Source: Plectrocnemia conspersa (lineage: Eukaryota > Arthropoda > Insecta > Trichoptera > Polycentropodidae). Taken from it: a stretch of DNA of 64,000 nt. A program made the position numbers and the translations under genes. The stretch covers positions 434,001-498,000 of the forward strand of contig VTFK01000076.1 of the NCBI GenBank assembly GCA_009617715.1, in the 5' to 3' direction. The notes beneath the pieces were generated by a model, which did not search any database, was not told where the DNA came from, and was given only the letters and a program-made list of their open reading frames with translations. Position 1 is the first letter of the stretch, and each line of letters starts with the position of its first letter. Shown here piece by piece: positions 12,401 through 23,600 of the stretch.

Positions 12401-15400
12401 TCTTATAATTTTATGCTCATAATAAAAACAGGAAAATCGCTTGAATTATATTTTTATAAGATTTTCACTTGAAATTTGACCACTCTTCAAAAATCATTAA
12501 TAAGGAATTCCACTTACGTTCTCCAATCCATTACATAAACGAAATCAAGTTATTTTTTTATAAATCAGTCAATCACAGTCAGAGATAAAAACGTTAAGTT
12601 GTGTTTTTATTTAATGAAATAAAAAATATATCTTCATACAAATAAAAATATAAAAATGGCGCACGTCGATCTATCGACACGTATTAAATAAATGTAGTAA
12701 TAATGCGATTTTTAGCTTCGAATAATGTTTGCTTTGAAAATCGTTTATTTTTTCCACATAAATCTCGGTTTAATTGCTCCTCAGCACTAGACTGACAAGG
12801 CCATCTTCAATTTTGTAGGTCGGATCGCTCACGAATCGAATGTGCACACATACTGGACTCCTTTCGGATAATTATTAAATTGAAGCTCTTAAGCTTAGTT
12901 ATTTCTGTGTGAAAATTGCTCGCACAGAATTTTAAAAGCGTTAAAATTGCCCGAAGATTATATATATTATGTAACTGAGCAATTTATTTGATTCAGTAAT
13001 TGCTACAAATTAGATTGTATAAATATTGTATATAAATATATTTTCGGTTGAGTATCCCTGAAATTTTGCTTTTGTGGGACAAAAATCCCAATCTCGTCTT
13101 TATCTCAATAAGATTGACTTACGTAAAGCACTAAGCATAAATTGAGAGCTTCAGATTGATATCAAATGTGAAATGTGTCTTCGAGTCTACGAACAAATCG
13201 GTAGCTGCAGTAGCTGCAGTCCAACTTGTGCCCTCCTTTTATATTTTAATTTTAATTTACCTAGTAGTTATTGATTGTATTTACACCTTGAGGTTAATAA
13301 CTGTCATGCTGCAACGAAAGATTTTCACTAAATAAATAGTAAAATTTAATTCCACGTAAAAAAAATCAAGTAAAATGAACGTGCTGAAACTGGCATTATC
13401 TCTAGAACCGAGATAGATATTTTCTATGCAATATTGTTGCAATTTGAATTTTTACTTACATAAAGTTATTTTAAAAATTTCGTATCACGAATATTTTTTA
13501 TTCGTATTAAAATCCTTAAAATTTTTAATCTAACAACTTGATAATAATTCATTTTATTTTTCATTTCAGAGTTTAAGTGGTATAGATTCGAATTCGAATT
13601 CCAGTGGTTCACCCCTCGGATCGCCAGCCAATACTTCCACACCCAGTATACAAAAGGTAATATTCTTACTTAAACTTACAATGTAACATTAAAAGCATGT
13701 GTATATATATTTAATATTAATCATACTAATTACAGACATGTTCCCAGCTCATCAAAGCAGGTTTAAAACTATCGATAGAATCCAAAAGAAAAATGTCTGG
13801 AAGTGACACCAGTGAAATGTCGGTGTGTAACAAACGGCTAAAGAAAGAGGAGGTGAGCGACGACGACTACGACGATAGCTACCTCAGTGGCAAAGGGGTG
13901 AGTCTTACATATATATATTTTATAAAAGTAACATTAGAGATTTACGTTTATTAATAAAAAAAATCAATTTCAGCTAACGCCCGAAGACGAAGAAAGACGA
14001 CGGAGACGAAGAGAACGAAATAAAATAGCCGCGACAAAGTGTCGGTTGAAGAAACGCGAAAGAACCGTGAATTTGGTCACGGAGTCCGAAGTGCTGGAGA
14101 CGCAAAACTTGGATCTAAAATCTCAAATACAGGTAGCACGATTAGTTTGAAACAATTTATCATCGTCATCGTTTGTGATGAGACAATGATTAAAACATGT
14201 GTTATGTTTTATCAAATTAGGTATCATTGTTAATGATGCACAAGTGTCGAGGTCATTTGAATAGCTTGCTATATCGATTATTGCCTTTCAAATATCCTCT
14301 ATAACGTGCATTGCATTTAAACACGTCTAATTTAAAATTGAATATAAATGCTACTGCTTTTCTTTTTGTGTTCATTCTTAAATGGCATACACTTATGCTA
14401 TTAAAGTTAAAAAAAAAAAAGAATTGCCGCTTTTAAAATATGATTTAACAATGGACTAACTCATTCATGTTCAAGAGCTAGTTGGAAACAGACAAGTTCT
14501 TTCAGTTGGTTGCCATGTCTAACTAATTATTTTGTAATGCACACTAAGAACCTTCACAAACCATGTAAGTGATTAATACTCATTAAATTATATGCACTTT
14601 TTATTATGAAAATCGTTGACTAACATTATTATAAAACCATGAAAGTTTCTCGTTCTTCTGAATACCCTCTGAATAATTAGTAAATGTGTAAACTAGTGTT
14701 TCTCAAATATCTAATTAAAAAAAATTTGACATTTTCACCACCGTTTTGTTCCCAGTTATATTGTATTCTTCAAATCAGCATCTATTGTCAAGGTTGATTT
14801 GATTCCATTACACTGTGTAATTTTTATATATACAAATTCCTCAGCATCATGATAGGACTACCAACTTTAGGGTTAATTGGTGCTATGGTAATTCAATAAA
14901 ATTCAAAATTTAAGAACTCAAATGGATATCTAGTAGCCTTTTCTTCGTTCATTATCATGTCAATTGAGTAAAAATAAATGTGCTACAACTGGCATCATTT
15001 TTTGAAGAGAGAAATTTATTTTATTTACTTAAACATTGACTGGCGCGCATATTACTCGTTCTTGTAGCCATCCGTTGTAAGTAATTAAAAAATATTTTAA
15101 TTACTTTCCAAAATATCAAAGACTATATAATGACAGTTTTGTTTGGATGCCTTTTACTGAATGTGTTCTATATTGTTGTATTTTAAATATGTATCTAACT
15201 AGATAATTTTCATTATCCTAGAAATTCGCAGCAGAACGTTCTGTAAAAAATCACATCGCTTATGCTCGATTCACTAGTTATTAATGAGAGTCATTTCACT
15301 TTTACAACTTCAATAACTACCTCATATGCTTACTCATACATTCGCATCAACACTGTCTTCTTCTAGGAATCTACTTCTAATACCATAATTTTTTCAATCA

Positions 15401-16774
15401 CCTATTCTAATGGGCACATTTGATTTAAGAATTTATAAAATTATGTAATCTAATTTTTCTTTTATACTTTATCTAGACTTTATTTAGTGTTCCGGATGTA
15501 GCAATTTATTTCCCATATTAGCTCAACAAAAATAACTACAGTTCATGTAACATGAAAACTATTTCATACACTTCTTGCAAAGTGCTGAAGAAACTACTTT
15601 AAAAACAGCTTCAGTTACATATTTTTAAGTACTTCTACATTCTAAAATGTTTAACAGTTTTCACAGTAAAAAATATATCTTTGAAGGATGTTGACAGATT
15701 TCTAGGAATTTGCCTGTAATATTTCTTCAAAATACTACATTTTTCACTAAGGGCTATGCTCTTTTCTTAGCTAGAAACAAGCTTTTTTAAATCTACGAAT
15801 AATTTTTTTTTATTTGTCACTCTTTTCACTTTGTTAAGAAACTGAAATGAAAACTTCATTTACTCAAGAACTTTTCTGGAACGCACGCCCACCCAAAATG
15901 GGCACTAGTTTCACAAAAAACAGTTTGCAAATTCTGATTGGTTTGTAAGGTTTTGATACCCTCCTTTCATGAAAAGAAAATTATTACTCTAAAAATTTAC
16001 TGCATCTTTAATGTTATCACAAGTTTGTAGGAATATATCTAACAAATATTTAAAGCAAATAAATTACCGATATCCTTAATGAATTGTAAACATTCAATAT
16101 TTGTTCACACATGCATTCATTCTGTCTGCAAACCAAACTTCATTGAACTTTGTTAACATCCCTCTTATATAACAAAATTTTAAACCATTTTTATCTTATT
16201 TCAGGAGTTAGAAGTACAGCGTCGACAGCTCGTGGATATGCTCTCTCTTCACACGCCCACATGCCTAAAAAACAGCAACTCTTCACCGCAAAACTCGTAC
16301 AACTCGATCCAACCTCCTTATGACTCACCCACGAGTTACCCCAACAGTTCGACACCTTACGAAGCCAATTCACCTTTCATCAGAGCCGAATCAGCGAACG
16401 TCCTAGCATCCAGTTACAATTGCAACATGGACAACCCCCCGTCGAATTACAACCAGCCAGTAGACCCTCTCGATATGGGCACGCCATACCGAACGATGGG
16501 CACGCCGACGTCCGAAGCCGGTTACATGAGGCCGGACGACACCAATTACGTCACAAGTGAAAATTATGTAAAAAATTCCAATATGTTACTAATAGACAAT
16601 CACAATCAAAACGAATACCAAGAACAAATACCGCAGTTTGAGAACCAAGATATGAACGGTTATCAGTACAATAATAACAACAGTACCGTTCAACAGTGTC
16701 ACAACGTGAACGCGGCCGGCGCGAGACGGAACAAATTTAGAAATACAGGAATGGACAACGGATGTATGGCGTAG
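9498..16774 (+). CDS. Atf3: Activating transcription factor 3 (bZIP), five coding exons
   Basis: Coding exons are 9498-9764, 13570-13656, 13736-13897, 13974-14132 and 16205-16774. All junctions are GT/AG and phase 0, giving about 414 residues. Exon 1 carries a conserved TTPRTPEIVNSLIAMTNPLD block (around residues 54-73) with proline-directed threonines that could be kinase sites. Exon 3 ends in an acidic stretch after LKKEE, a possible SUMO site. Exon 4 holds LTPEDEERRRRRRERN and the bZIP signature NKIAATKCR (about residues 188-196). The zipper leucines follow at seven-residue spacing and cross a 2.07-kb intron into exon 5, ending SLHTPTC as in vertebrate ATF3. The last 165 residues are rich in asparagine, serine and tyrosine and are not found in the much shorter (181-residue) human protein. 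The product is a nuclear DNA-binding dimer, expected with Jun-type partners at CRE/AP-1-like sites. The Atf3 assignment is firm; only the transcription start is uncertain. Confidence 0.95.
9777..10250 (+). other. Atf3 intron 1, proximal part
   Basis: Intronic sequence after the donor at 9765-9766. No supported element. The open frame at 9890-10075 is chance. Confidence 0.6.
10255..10890. repeat. Direct repeat, about 310-335 bp period, roughly two copies
   Basis: Blocks recur in the same order: TTTTCTGAAAAA followed by ATATCTNGGATAA-like sequence and TTAATTAAAAAA, then TGTCCTGG, ATCTCTT, TTTTCTCG and AAATAT, then AAGCTTATTTT, GAACA and TTTTTTCATGTTCTGTTTAT, then ACCGTAGTTTTATT. The CATGTTCTGTTTAT block is at about 10469 and again about 312 bases later; CTGAAAAA starts at 10301, 10521 and 10857. 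The first copy holds a perfect hairpin (GAACATGA, six T, TCATGTTC; 10453-10474) that has decayed in the second. No coding potential. It could be an old satellite-like expansion or two tandem transposon fragments. Confidence 0.7.
11588..12267. mobile_element. hAT transposon, non-autonomous (680 bp)
   Basis: It is flanked by a perfect 8-base target duplication, ATTTATAG, at 11580-11587 and 12268-12275, the size expected for hAT elements. The termini CAGAAGTCTTCAACCT and (reverse complement of the right end) CACAGTTCTTCAACCT match at 13 of 16 positions. On the minus strand the interior keeps part of a hAT transposase. Around 11,990-12,150 it reads FWLKIMNEFPEIATRAVKYL then a LCTQQ...TKIG-like segment, which corresponds to the C-terminal dimerisation region of ZBED5-like hAT transposases. 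The reading frame is broken. It sits in Atf3 intron 1. Confidence 0.88.
12276..13569 (+). other. Atf3 intron 1, distal part
   Basis: Intron sequence up to the acceptor TTTCAG at 13564-13569. A GC-richer patch at 12,640-12,900 and a duplicated GTAGCTGCA at about 13,201-13,219 are the only local features. No gene supported. Confidence 0.55.
14133..16204 (+). other. Atf3 intron 4, splits the leucine zipper
   Basis: Donor CAG|GTAGCA at 14132/14133 and acceptor TTTCAG ending at 16204. Apart from one small open frame that runs over the donor there is no gene or recognisable element in this 2.07-kb intron. Confidence 0.85.
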
Positions 16775-19220
16775 TTCAGAAGCGCCCAACCTTCAGCTTT
16801 GTCGTGTTGCGATTTTATATATATGACGATACAAAATAGAAGCGTAAACACTTCACGTTACATTCCAATGCTAGTAGTTTCGTAAACGGATCGATCAACT
16901 CAGTGTTAGTTTTAGAATATATTATGACTAATTGATTCTTTCAAGCTTTGTAAGTTATGGGTTCTTGATACTTTTGAGGACAACTAGAAGGAGGCCATTC
17001 CGTGTTTGTTGTGATGCTTCAGCACTAAACATTATAAAAGACTAAGTCTCGTAATTCTTCCCTAATGATATTGATTGTTTTTAAATCAATTCTCTTATTA
17101 CTAAAATTTAAATGGCCTCTTCACAGAAATAAATAAGGCTAGTTTTTTACACATCTTACAGATTTACTTTCTATTGTTTCAAGTGTTCTCGACTACTTGA
17201 TCACAAACACTAAATATCAAATAACAACAGTCTTTTAATCAAACTTTTTTGAGAAATAGAATATGTGATATATGACATATATCATTTGATTGACTAAATT
17301 TTAACAAAAAAGTATCAACCCATGAATACAATCACAATATTTTTTATAAAATAATATAGCTATAGTTATAAGATTAGTTATTCATCTTGATATATATTTT
17401 TAATTAATACAGGTAATCTCATTATTCATAAAAAAAATTGAACAATCGGATAACTAATTTATAATTATAAAATCTTCCTATGCTTTATTTTTTTCTATTA
17501 GTAATATATATCGGAAGCTTTCGATCTAATTCGTCTTCCAATTTGTCGCGTGCTAAAAATATATATATATATAAAACGTATAATCGACGCCGCAGGTTGG
17601 GAACCTCTGTTAGTCTATAAGTCTAGGTTTATTTACAAATTATCACATGACAAAAAAATTCAACGTTTATATATTTGTATATTTACATGTGTTAAAAAAT
17701 GTACGTTATTTTTTTATTTACGCGATAAAACTATGCTTTAGCGATAACGTAGGCTTTAAAAAGTAATGTGTAAGATGTACTACATTGCGAAGTTTCACAT
17801 ACAATTTTATATTTTACATAATAATTATATAAATTACTAATTGACAGTTTTGAATTTGGGTCCAATAATATTGTAATAAATTAATGACAGTTAACGTTAT
17901 GATTCAGAATTTATTGTATAAGCAGGTTCAAATCAAATCGCACAAATTCGGTGCCATTATATTATGACAATGACTTAATAACTATTTGCGCATAACTAAA
18001 GCTTGTGGAAATTATCAACTTTGATTAAGAAGTTATCGAGTAAAGCTCTAAATTGCGAAATATGTATCCCCTATTTCAAACCATTTTTATTTTTAATTGT
18101 ACGTTTTTATAACGCACTTCATCATCATTGAGTTGGGGAGCAACTAATTTTTTTGTGGGTGCTGTTTAAAAATCATATACTTTTTTAATATATTATAAAT
18201 TACAAACGTGGAAATGGTAAGATGACTGATTTTGATAATGTTTCTATAGTCGAATCTAAATACGTTTCATCTCAATGTGTATCAATAGTTTCAGTTCAAT
18301 ATTATTTATTTATTTTTGAGTTCTTATCATTCCACCATTGTCATTCACGCAATCTACCTCGTTTTCTGATATACTTTGGTAAAACAAGAAAACACGTTAA
18401 GCGTGTGCATAGTTTATTTTTCTTATAAACATATTTTTATATGAAAAATTAACTCGACGCAAATCTGAGATATTGTGATATTTTTGTCTTGTAACAAAGA
18501 TATTCATAGTCGTTCTTGGATTGAAAAACATCACATATATATATATATATATTTTTTTTATTACATCTGTTGATATGTTTACGATAATGAATCTATCTTG
18601 TTTGATTTTCTATTAAATATTTGTACAAATGTATAATGCGTTGTTGCCATATTAAATATCAAGATAGTTTATTAATAATTTTGTTGTATTTTTATGTTAT
18701 TTTTTAACATTGTAAAAACAGATTTGTTACGTTGTTTTATCATTTTCAGATCGGCGATTTTATATCATCACATATTTTATAAAATACGAGTGCCATATTA
18801 AAATGTAAAATCGATCTAATATGGTGTAAATGTACATAAAAAAAACAAATTCCATAGTTTCCGTTACACTCGTTACTTGTTCACAATCGAAATATATTCT
18901 ATTCAAACTGTTAAACGTTACAAATTTTGCTTATTTTATGTTCTGGTCGATTGCTTACACTTTGAAAAATTGTATATTTCGGCTGTAAAACTTGAGTCAC
19001 AACATGACAAGACGTATTTGCGTCTTTAATTAGCGTATGTTTAATGTTACCAGATTGGCTTTAAATCTTTTGTATTAATCGTACTGTTCGGCTTTACCAC
19101 TTTTTTATACGTAAAACGTACCTGTAAGTACATGAATTCAGTGCCTAAAAATTTGTACTACTTCCATGCAAAAATAACGGACTAGTTGAGAGAAGAAATA
19201 AAATATTGAATACAAGTTTT
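16775..19220 (+). other. Atf3 3' untranslated region and downstream DNA
   Basis: After the stop codon the sequence is AT-rich with many ATTTA pentamers, as in unstable mRNAs. The open frames at 17550-17741 and 18222-18428 are not genes. A strong candidate cleavage signal, AATAAA at 19197-19202 followed within 20 bases by a T-rich stretch, would give a 3' UTR of about 2.4 kb. Earlier AATAAA-like hexamers exist, so shorter forms are possible. Confidence 0.5.
19197..19202 (+). terminator. Candidate Atf3 polyadenylation signal
   Basis: AATAAA with a TTTTATTTTTTTATTT downstream element right after it. Chosen because the T-rich element is the best in the interval; usage is unproven. Confidence 0.4.
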
Positions 19221-20671
19221 ATTTTTTTATTTCTGGGATAAAAAGGGGATGAGAAAAATAATCAAGTCTATAAATCTGTTTTTATTAAAAAATAAAAATT
19301 TCAGAATAAAAACAAAAAAGAAATGAGAATTTCTTATATATATGTTTATATATTTATTTTTTTCTTTCCAATATTGTGTATTTGATAAAATTCTGATTTT
19401 CACGTTATATATACACAAAAAAAATTGCACACGATATTAGTTTATGGTTATCGTTACCCGGGACGGGGATAGTGTTTATAAATTTGATATGTAGAAAATA
19501 TATTGTAAATTAAAAAAATCATGCGAAATGACTAGTTCATCAGATGGAATTAAAAAATATATCCGTCGTTCGTCAACGTCAAAATAGAGTAAAATATTCA
19601 TACAATTTGTACACTCGATTCGCTGTTCCAACGATTTTTCAACACGTTCACTCTCGGCGTATATTATAATATAATGTAATTCACATACAATAACAGATTA
19701 ATTCGCTTTTAATCACAAATTGTAAATGAAAACAAGTGATCCGATTTAGTCGCATCACGCATTTTCACCACACAACAAAATATAATCAATAATAATATTA
19801 TTATGTATTTTTAATATACAGTATCGATCATTGAAATGGCATCAGTTTTTTTAAAAAGTACAATAGCGCAAATTTAGCCGATCTTATTTTTACCTAATTT
19901 AAACTGTTTAATACATCAAGTTTATAAGTAATAAAAGCATTTGAATATCCCTATTTCGTATTCGAATTCAAATAGTCGCCATAAAAAGTTTAATCTATAT
20001 TACAAGAGTTTAGTCAATTTTGCTGGCGACCATTTTTTGGAGATTCGAATGAATAAATTCATAAAATTATTTCAAATAACAACTTATCGAATCCATAGGA
20101 TTATTCGAATAGCGCAACGCTAATCATATCCATTGAAAAATCAACAGAGTACTTAAAACTAGTATAAATTAACATTTTCTATATATACTATCCAAGGAAA
20201 ATATAATTTATTCACAATAAATAAATTTTAAAAACAGTTATCTAACCCTAAGTATGTATGAACCATTCAAAAATATTTCTATATTTTACAAAAGAAAGCT
20301 ACAACCTGCCCATGATTATTAGATCATCAATAGCTGATGCAGAGTGTTCGGAGATATATTGTTGTATGAGAATAATATTATATTAAATATATGCAGACAT
20401 CTATAAACAAAACAATAATAATAAAGCAGTAAGTAAAGCTAGATGAGTTTAAAACCATTTTAAAAATAATTATTTTATTCTTGACTTCCTGGATTCCAAG
20501 CGGATCTGGATGTTTATTATTAAAATAAGATTCGCTAAATGGCCCAGTTGTATTTCATAAAGAGAAAGTGATGCGATTTCAACGACCTGTGTTGTATAAA
20601 CATAGAATATTTATAGCACTCTGATAAATTTTCTAATTTGATTTATGTACATCTTCAAGTGAATTTCGAGA
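19221..20671. other. Intergenic DNA between convergent Atf3 and Pcif1
   Basis: AT-rich, no gene. It should hold the Pcif1 3' UTR, which reads leftward from 20671. The nearest minus-strand AATAAA signals are at 20513-20518 and 20474-20479. Open frames here have no protein-like features. Confidence 0.5.
20513..20518 (-). terminator. Candidate Pcif1 polyadenylation signal
   Basis: AATAAA on the minus strand (TTTATT on the plus strand), about 155 bases after the Pcif1 stop codon. A second copy follows at 20474-20479. Usage is unproven. Confidence 0.4.
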
Positions 20672-23600
20672 TCACGTAACTCCAGGAGCCGGGCCAGAAG
20701 CGTGGGGCGTGTGGGGAGCGTGGGGGTTGTGTATGGCGATCGGAGCGGGAACCGGAGGTGGGCTCAAAAGTTCTCGGCGATCTCTCTCGCGTTCGCGACC
20801 TGGTCGCCATGCGTCTAGGAGAGCTTCGACTCGGTCGTCTGTGGGGCCCCATCGAGCGAAGCCTGCGGCGTTTTGCAGCCACACTACAATAGTGCCGTGG
20901 GCTGACCGGAAATGAACTTGAGATCTGAAATTATTGAATTACACAATTAATTATATATTATAAGAATCCATTACTATACTTAAAGACTGCTACTAAGGAT
21001 ATGAAAATGCTGATATCTAATTAACCTTCAATTTTATAAAATAGTGGTCACCAACAAGTTAATATATTATAGATATCATACTATACAATTTCAAACGGGA
21101 CTAAATTTAAAGAGAACTTTTAACAATAAAAAATGATATTTTATCTGTTATTTCTTTACATCTACGAGCAATTTTTTTTTATATAATATAATAAATAAAT
21201 TAAGTCAATTTTAAACCAATAAAAAATGTTTCATTCCTCTTCAGAGCTTATCACGTGATTCTGTTTCATGTATTGATTTTAATAGGAAATAAATAAAGAA
21301 AATTCCTCTGTATTTAAAATTACAACAAACGGACTAAGACTAAATGGAATTCATACTTTGGTTTAATATGTTGGAATCCATGACGGTACTCATGCTCAAA
21401 CGGCGGAATCACAACTTGTTTTCTTTTGAAATGAGAGGCGTCCAGCTTGAGGAAGACTTTTGGAGGTTGCTCTTGCCACTCTTTGAGGAAAACTATGAAA
21501 CTCAACGGTTCAGGGGAGTCCGCCAGCAGTCGTTCTATGTGTCTGACGGTGGCATCTAAGAGTTCTTCGCAGTAAGGTGGGTTGACTTCAAAAGAACCGG
21601 ATACAGGTTTAAATTCTAAAAATGGTCTGAAAAAATCATAAATTTAATAAGTACCATATGATGTCTATATACTATTTCTAAAAATAATCTCTAAGATAAT
21701 AATACCCTCTAGATCCAAAATATGAATCGGTGTCCGAGAATGCAGAACAAAACTGTCTAAAATAGCAGTTTAGTGGGCTAGCGTAACATTCGAACGTAAC
21801 TCCGAACATTTTGTTGAGGCATTCGAAGACGGCAACGGGGACAGCCGATTGACTGATGTGGCTTTCGCAGTTTGGGCCGGTAGCACCTAAGAACGCTGAG
21901 TAACGTTTTATCATACACCACACCCGCGATAGAAAAAGTTCAAATTTTTTATCGTCGAAACAATTATATCTATACAAGTGTTCCTGGAAAATAAAATAAG
22001 GTTAAAACTTTCTATTTATCAAATCAATTTTTAAATTAAAATTGGGAGGATAATTACTAATTTTTGTAAATATAGACTGTTCAAGACCAGGTTGTCGTTC
22101 TGGTAGCGGATCATGGCTTGGTCTCGGTCCAGGAAGTGCTCGACGGGAGGCGGCCTCAGCGACGGCACCACAAACTGGACGGGATAGCACCAGACTTTGC
22201 GAGATGGAATCTGCTGGGCGGGCGGATTGGGCTCCGGTATTCCCTGTTCCTTCAGCAGTCCGATGTGCTTCTCCTTGATCTTCTTGGAATACTCGATGGA
22301 CAGATGGTAGATCTTGAGACAGATGCCCTCGACCGACTCCTTGACGGTCTCGGTGAGGTGCGGTTGACATTGGCGCTGAAACGTAAACGGACGAAGACGG
22401 TTTAGAACGCGACGGCGACGAGTCGACTCTTCAGTCGGCGTCTCACTTTAAGATGAGCCAATCGATCCTGGAAGTCGTCGTAGGTGGCGCCGATGGTCTT
22501 GCGCAGCCATTGAAAAGTGTCTTCGGCGTTCCACTTGACCACCTTGCGGCTCTCCGGCGAAGCGTTCCTAGATTCCATCATTTTTTTAGCAGCTTTGGCG
22601 TAGCAACTCAACTGTTTGCGAGCGTCTACTGTGTATTTCGGTCGACAGAGTTTGATCGGAATGTCATTCATGATCTCGTCGTACATGGATCGTGAGATTT
22701 CGGGGGAGCAGCGACTGGGGAGTAACGGATCGCAGCCGCCTCGGTCGTTGACTTTGCGTTCCAAGAGCCAACGATCGAACGAGTCTTTAGGGGCGTCGAT
22801 AGATTCGCGCGAATGGCACAGTTCGCTATAGCAGACTCGCAGTTTGGCAACGTGAGCACAGCGGAAGGCTTCTATGTCAGGATGAGGCTGAGGCCAGCCG
22901 CACGGAGGGCGTTCCATGACGGCGCAATTGGTCGGTACTTCGAGATCCCAGGGTCCGGCGAGCCAAACGCCACCACAGGGGCGCTTTCCTCCAGGCCCAT
23001 CTTCCGAAGCTCGCCGCTTAGCTATAAAAGAATGAAAACTGATGTTAAAATGTGAACATATAATATAAGTTTTCATGTGTGTATATCATAATATTAACTG
23101 CAATTATTTTTAGGTTTTTCAATAATCTATCCCTGTATATTACTTAAAATATCATTTTCTGACAAAAAAAATAGGGAATTGAAAACTATGTATGTGGGCT
23201 CACGACTTCTGGATTATGGCTGTAGTGGCAGAGTTCGAGTATCATATCCAACATTGGGTCAACATGATTTATCTCACTGGTGGTATGTGTATAAAGAACT
23301 ACCAATGAGTAGTTCTTCATATAAAACAATGTGTTTTTTCAATAGTGGTGATATTTCATACCTATATAAATCGATACTACTCATTTTGACAACAAAGAAG
23401 TTAGCTACAATTGTCAGTTTTTCAAATAAGGTCTTCAGTTCACAAAATCTTCAGTGTTTTGTTTATAGAAGGTAATTCGAATGAAAACTTTAAATATTTA
23501 CAATAGTACATAATGTCGTTTATATAGTGTCCACGGTTTTCAATGTAAGTTTTCCAGAGTTTAGAAAGCGCAAGGATACCTCTATTGCACCTCGTTCCAT

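Noticed and set aside
16191..16789. Minus-strand open frames opposite the last Atf3 exon
   Set aside because: Antisense shadows of the real coding exon.
20655..20915. Arginine-rich overlapping open frames on both strands
   Set aside because: They overlap the last Pcif1 exon; only the frame ending at 20672 continues the conserved protein.
22002..22370. 122-codon minus-strand frame rich in Arg/Ser/Pro
   Set aside because: A shadow frame of Pcif1 exon 3; the conserved protein is in another frame starting at the acceptor at 22376.
22118..23055. Several plus-strand open frames of 70-95 codons
   Set aside because: Antisense shadows of GC-rich Pcif1 exons with no domain of their own.
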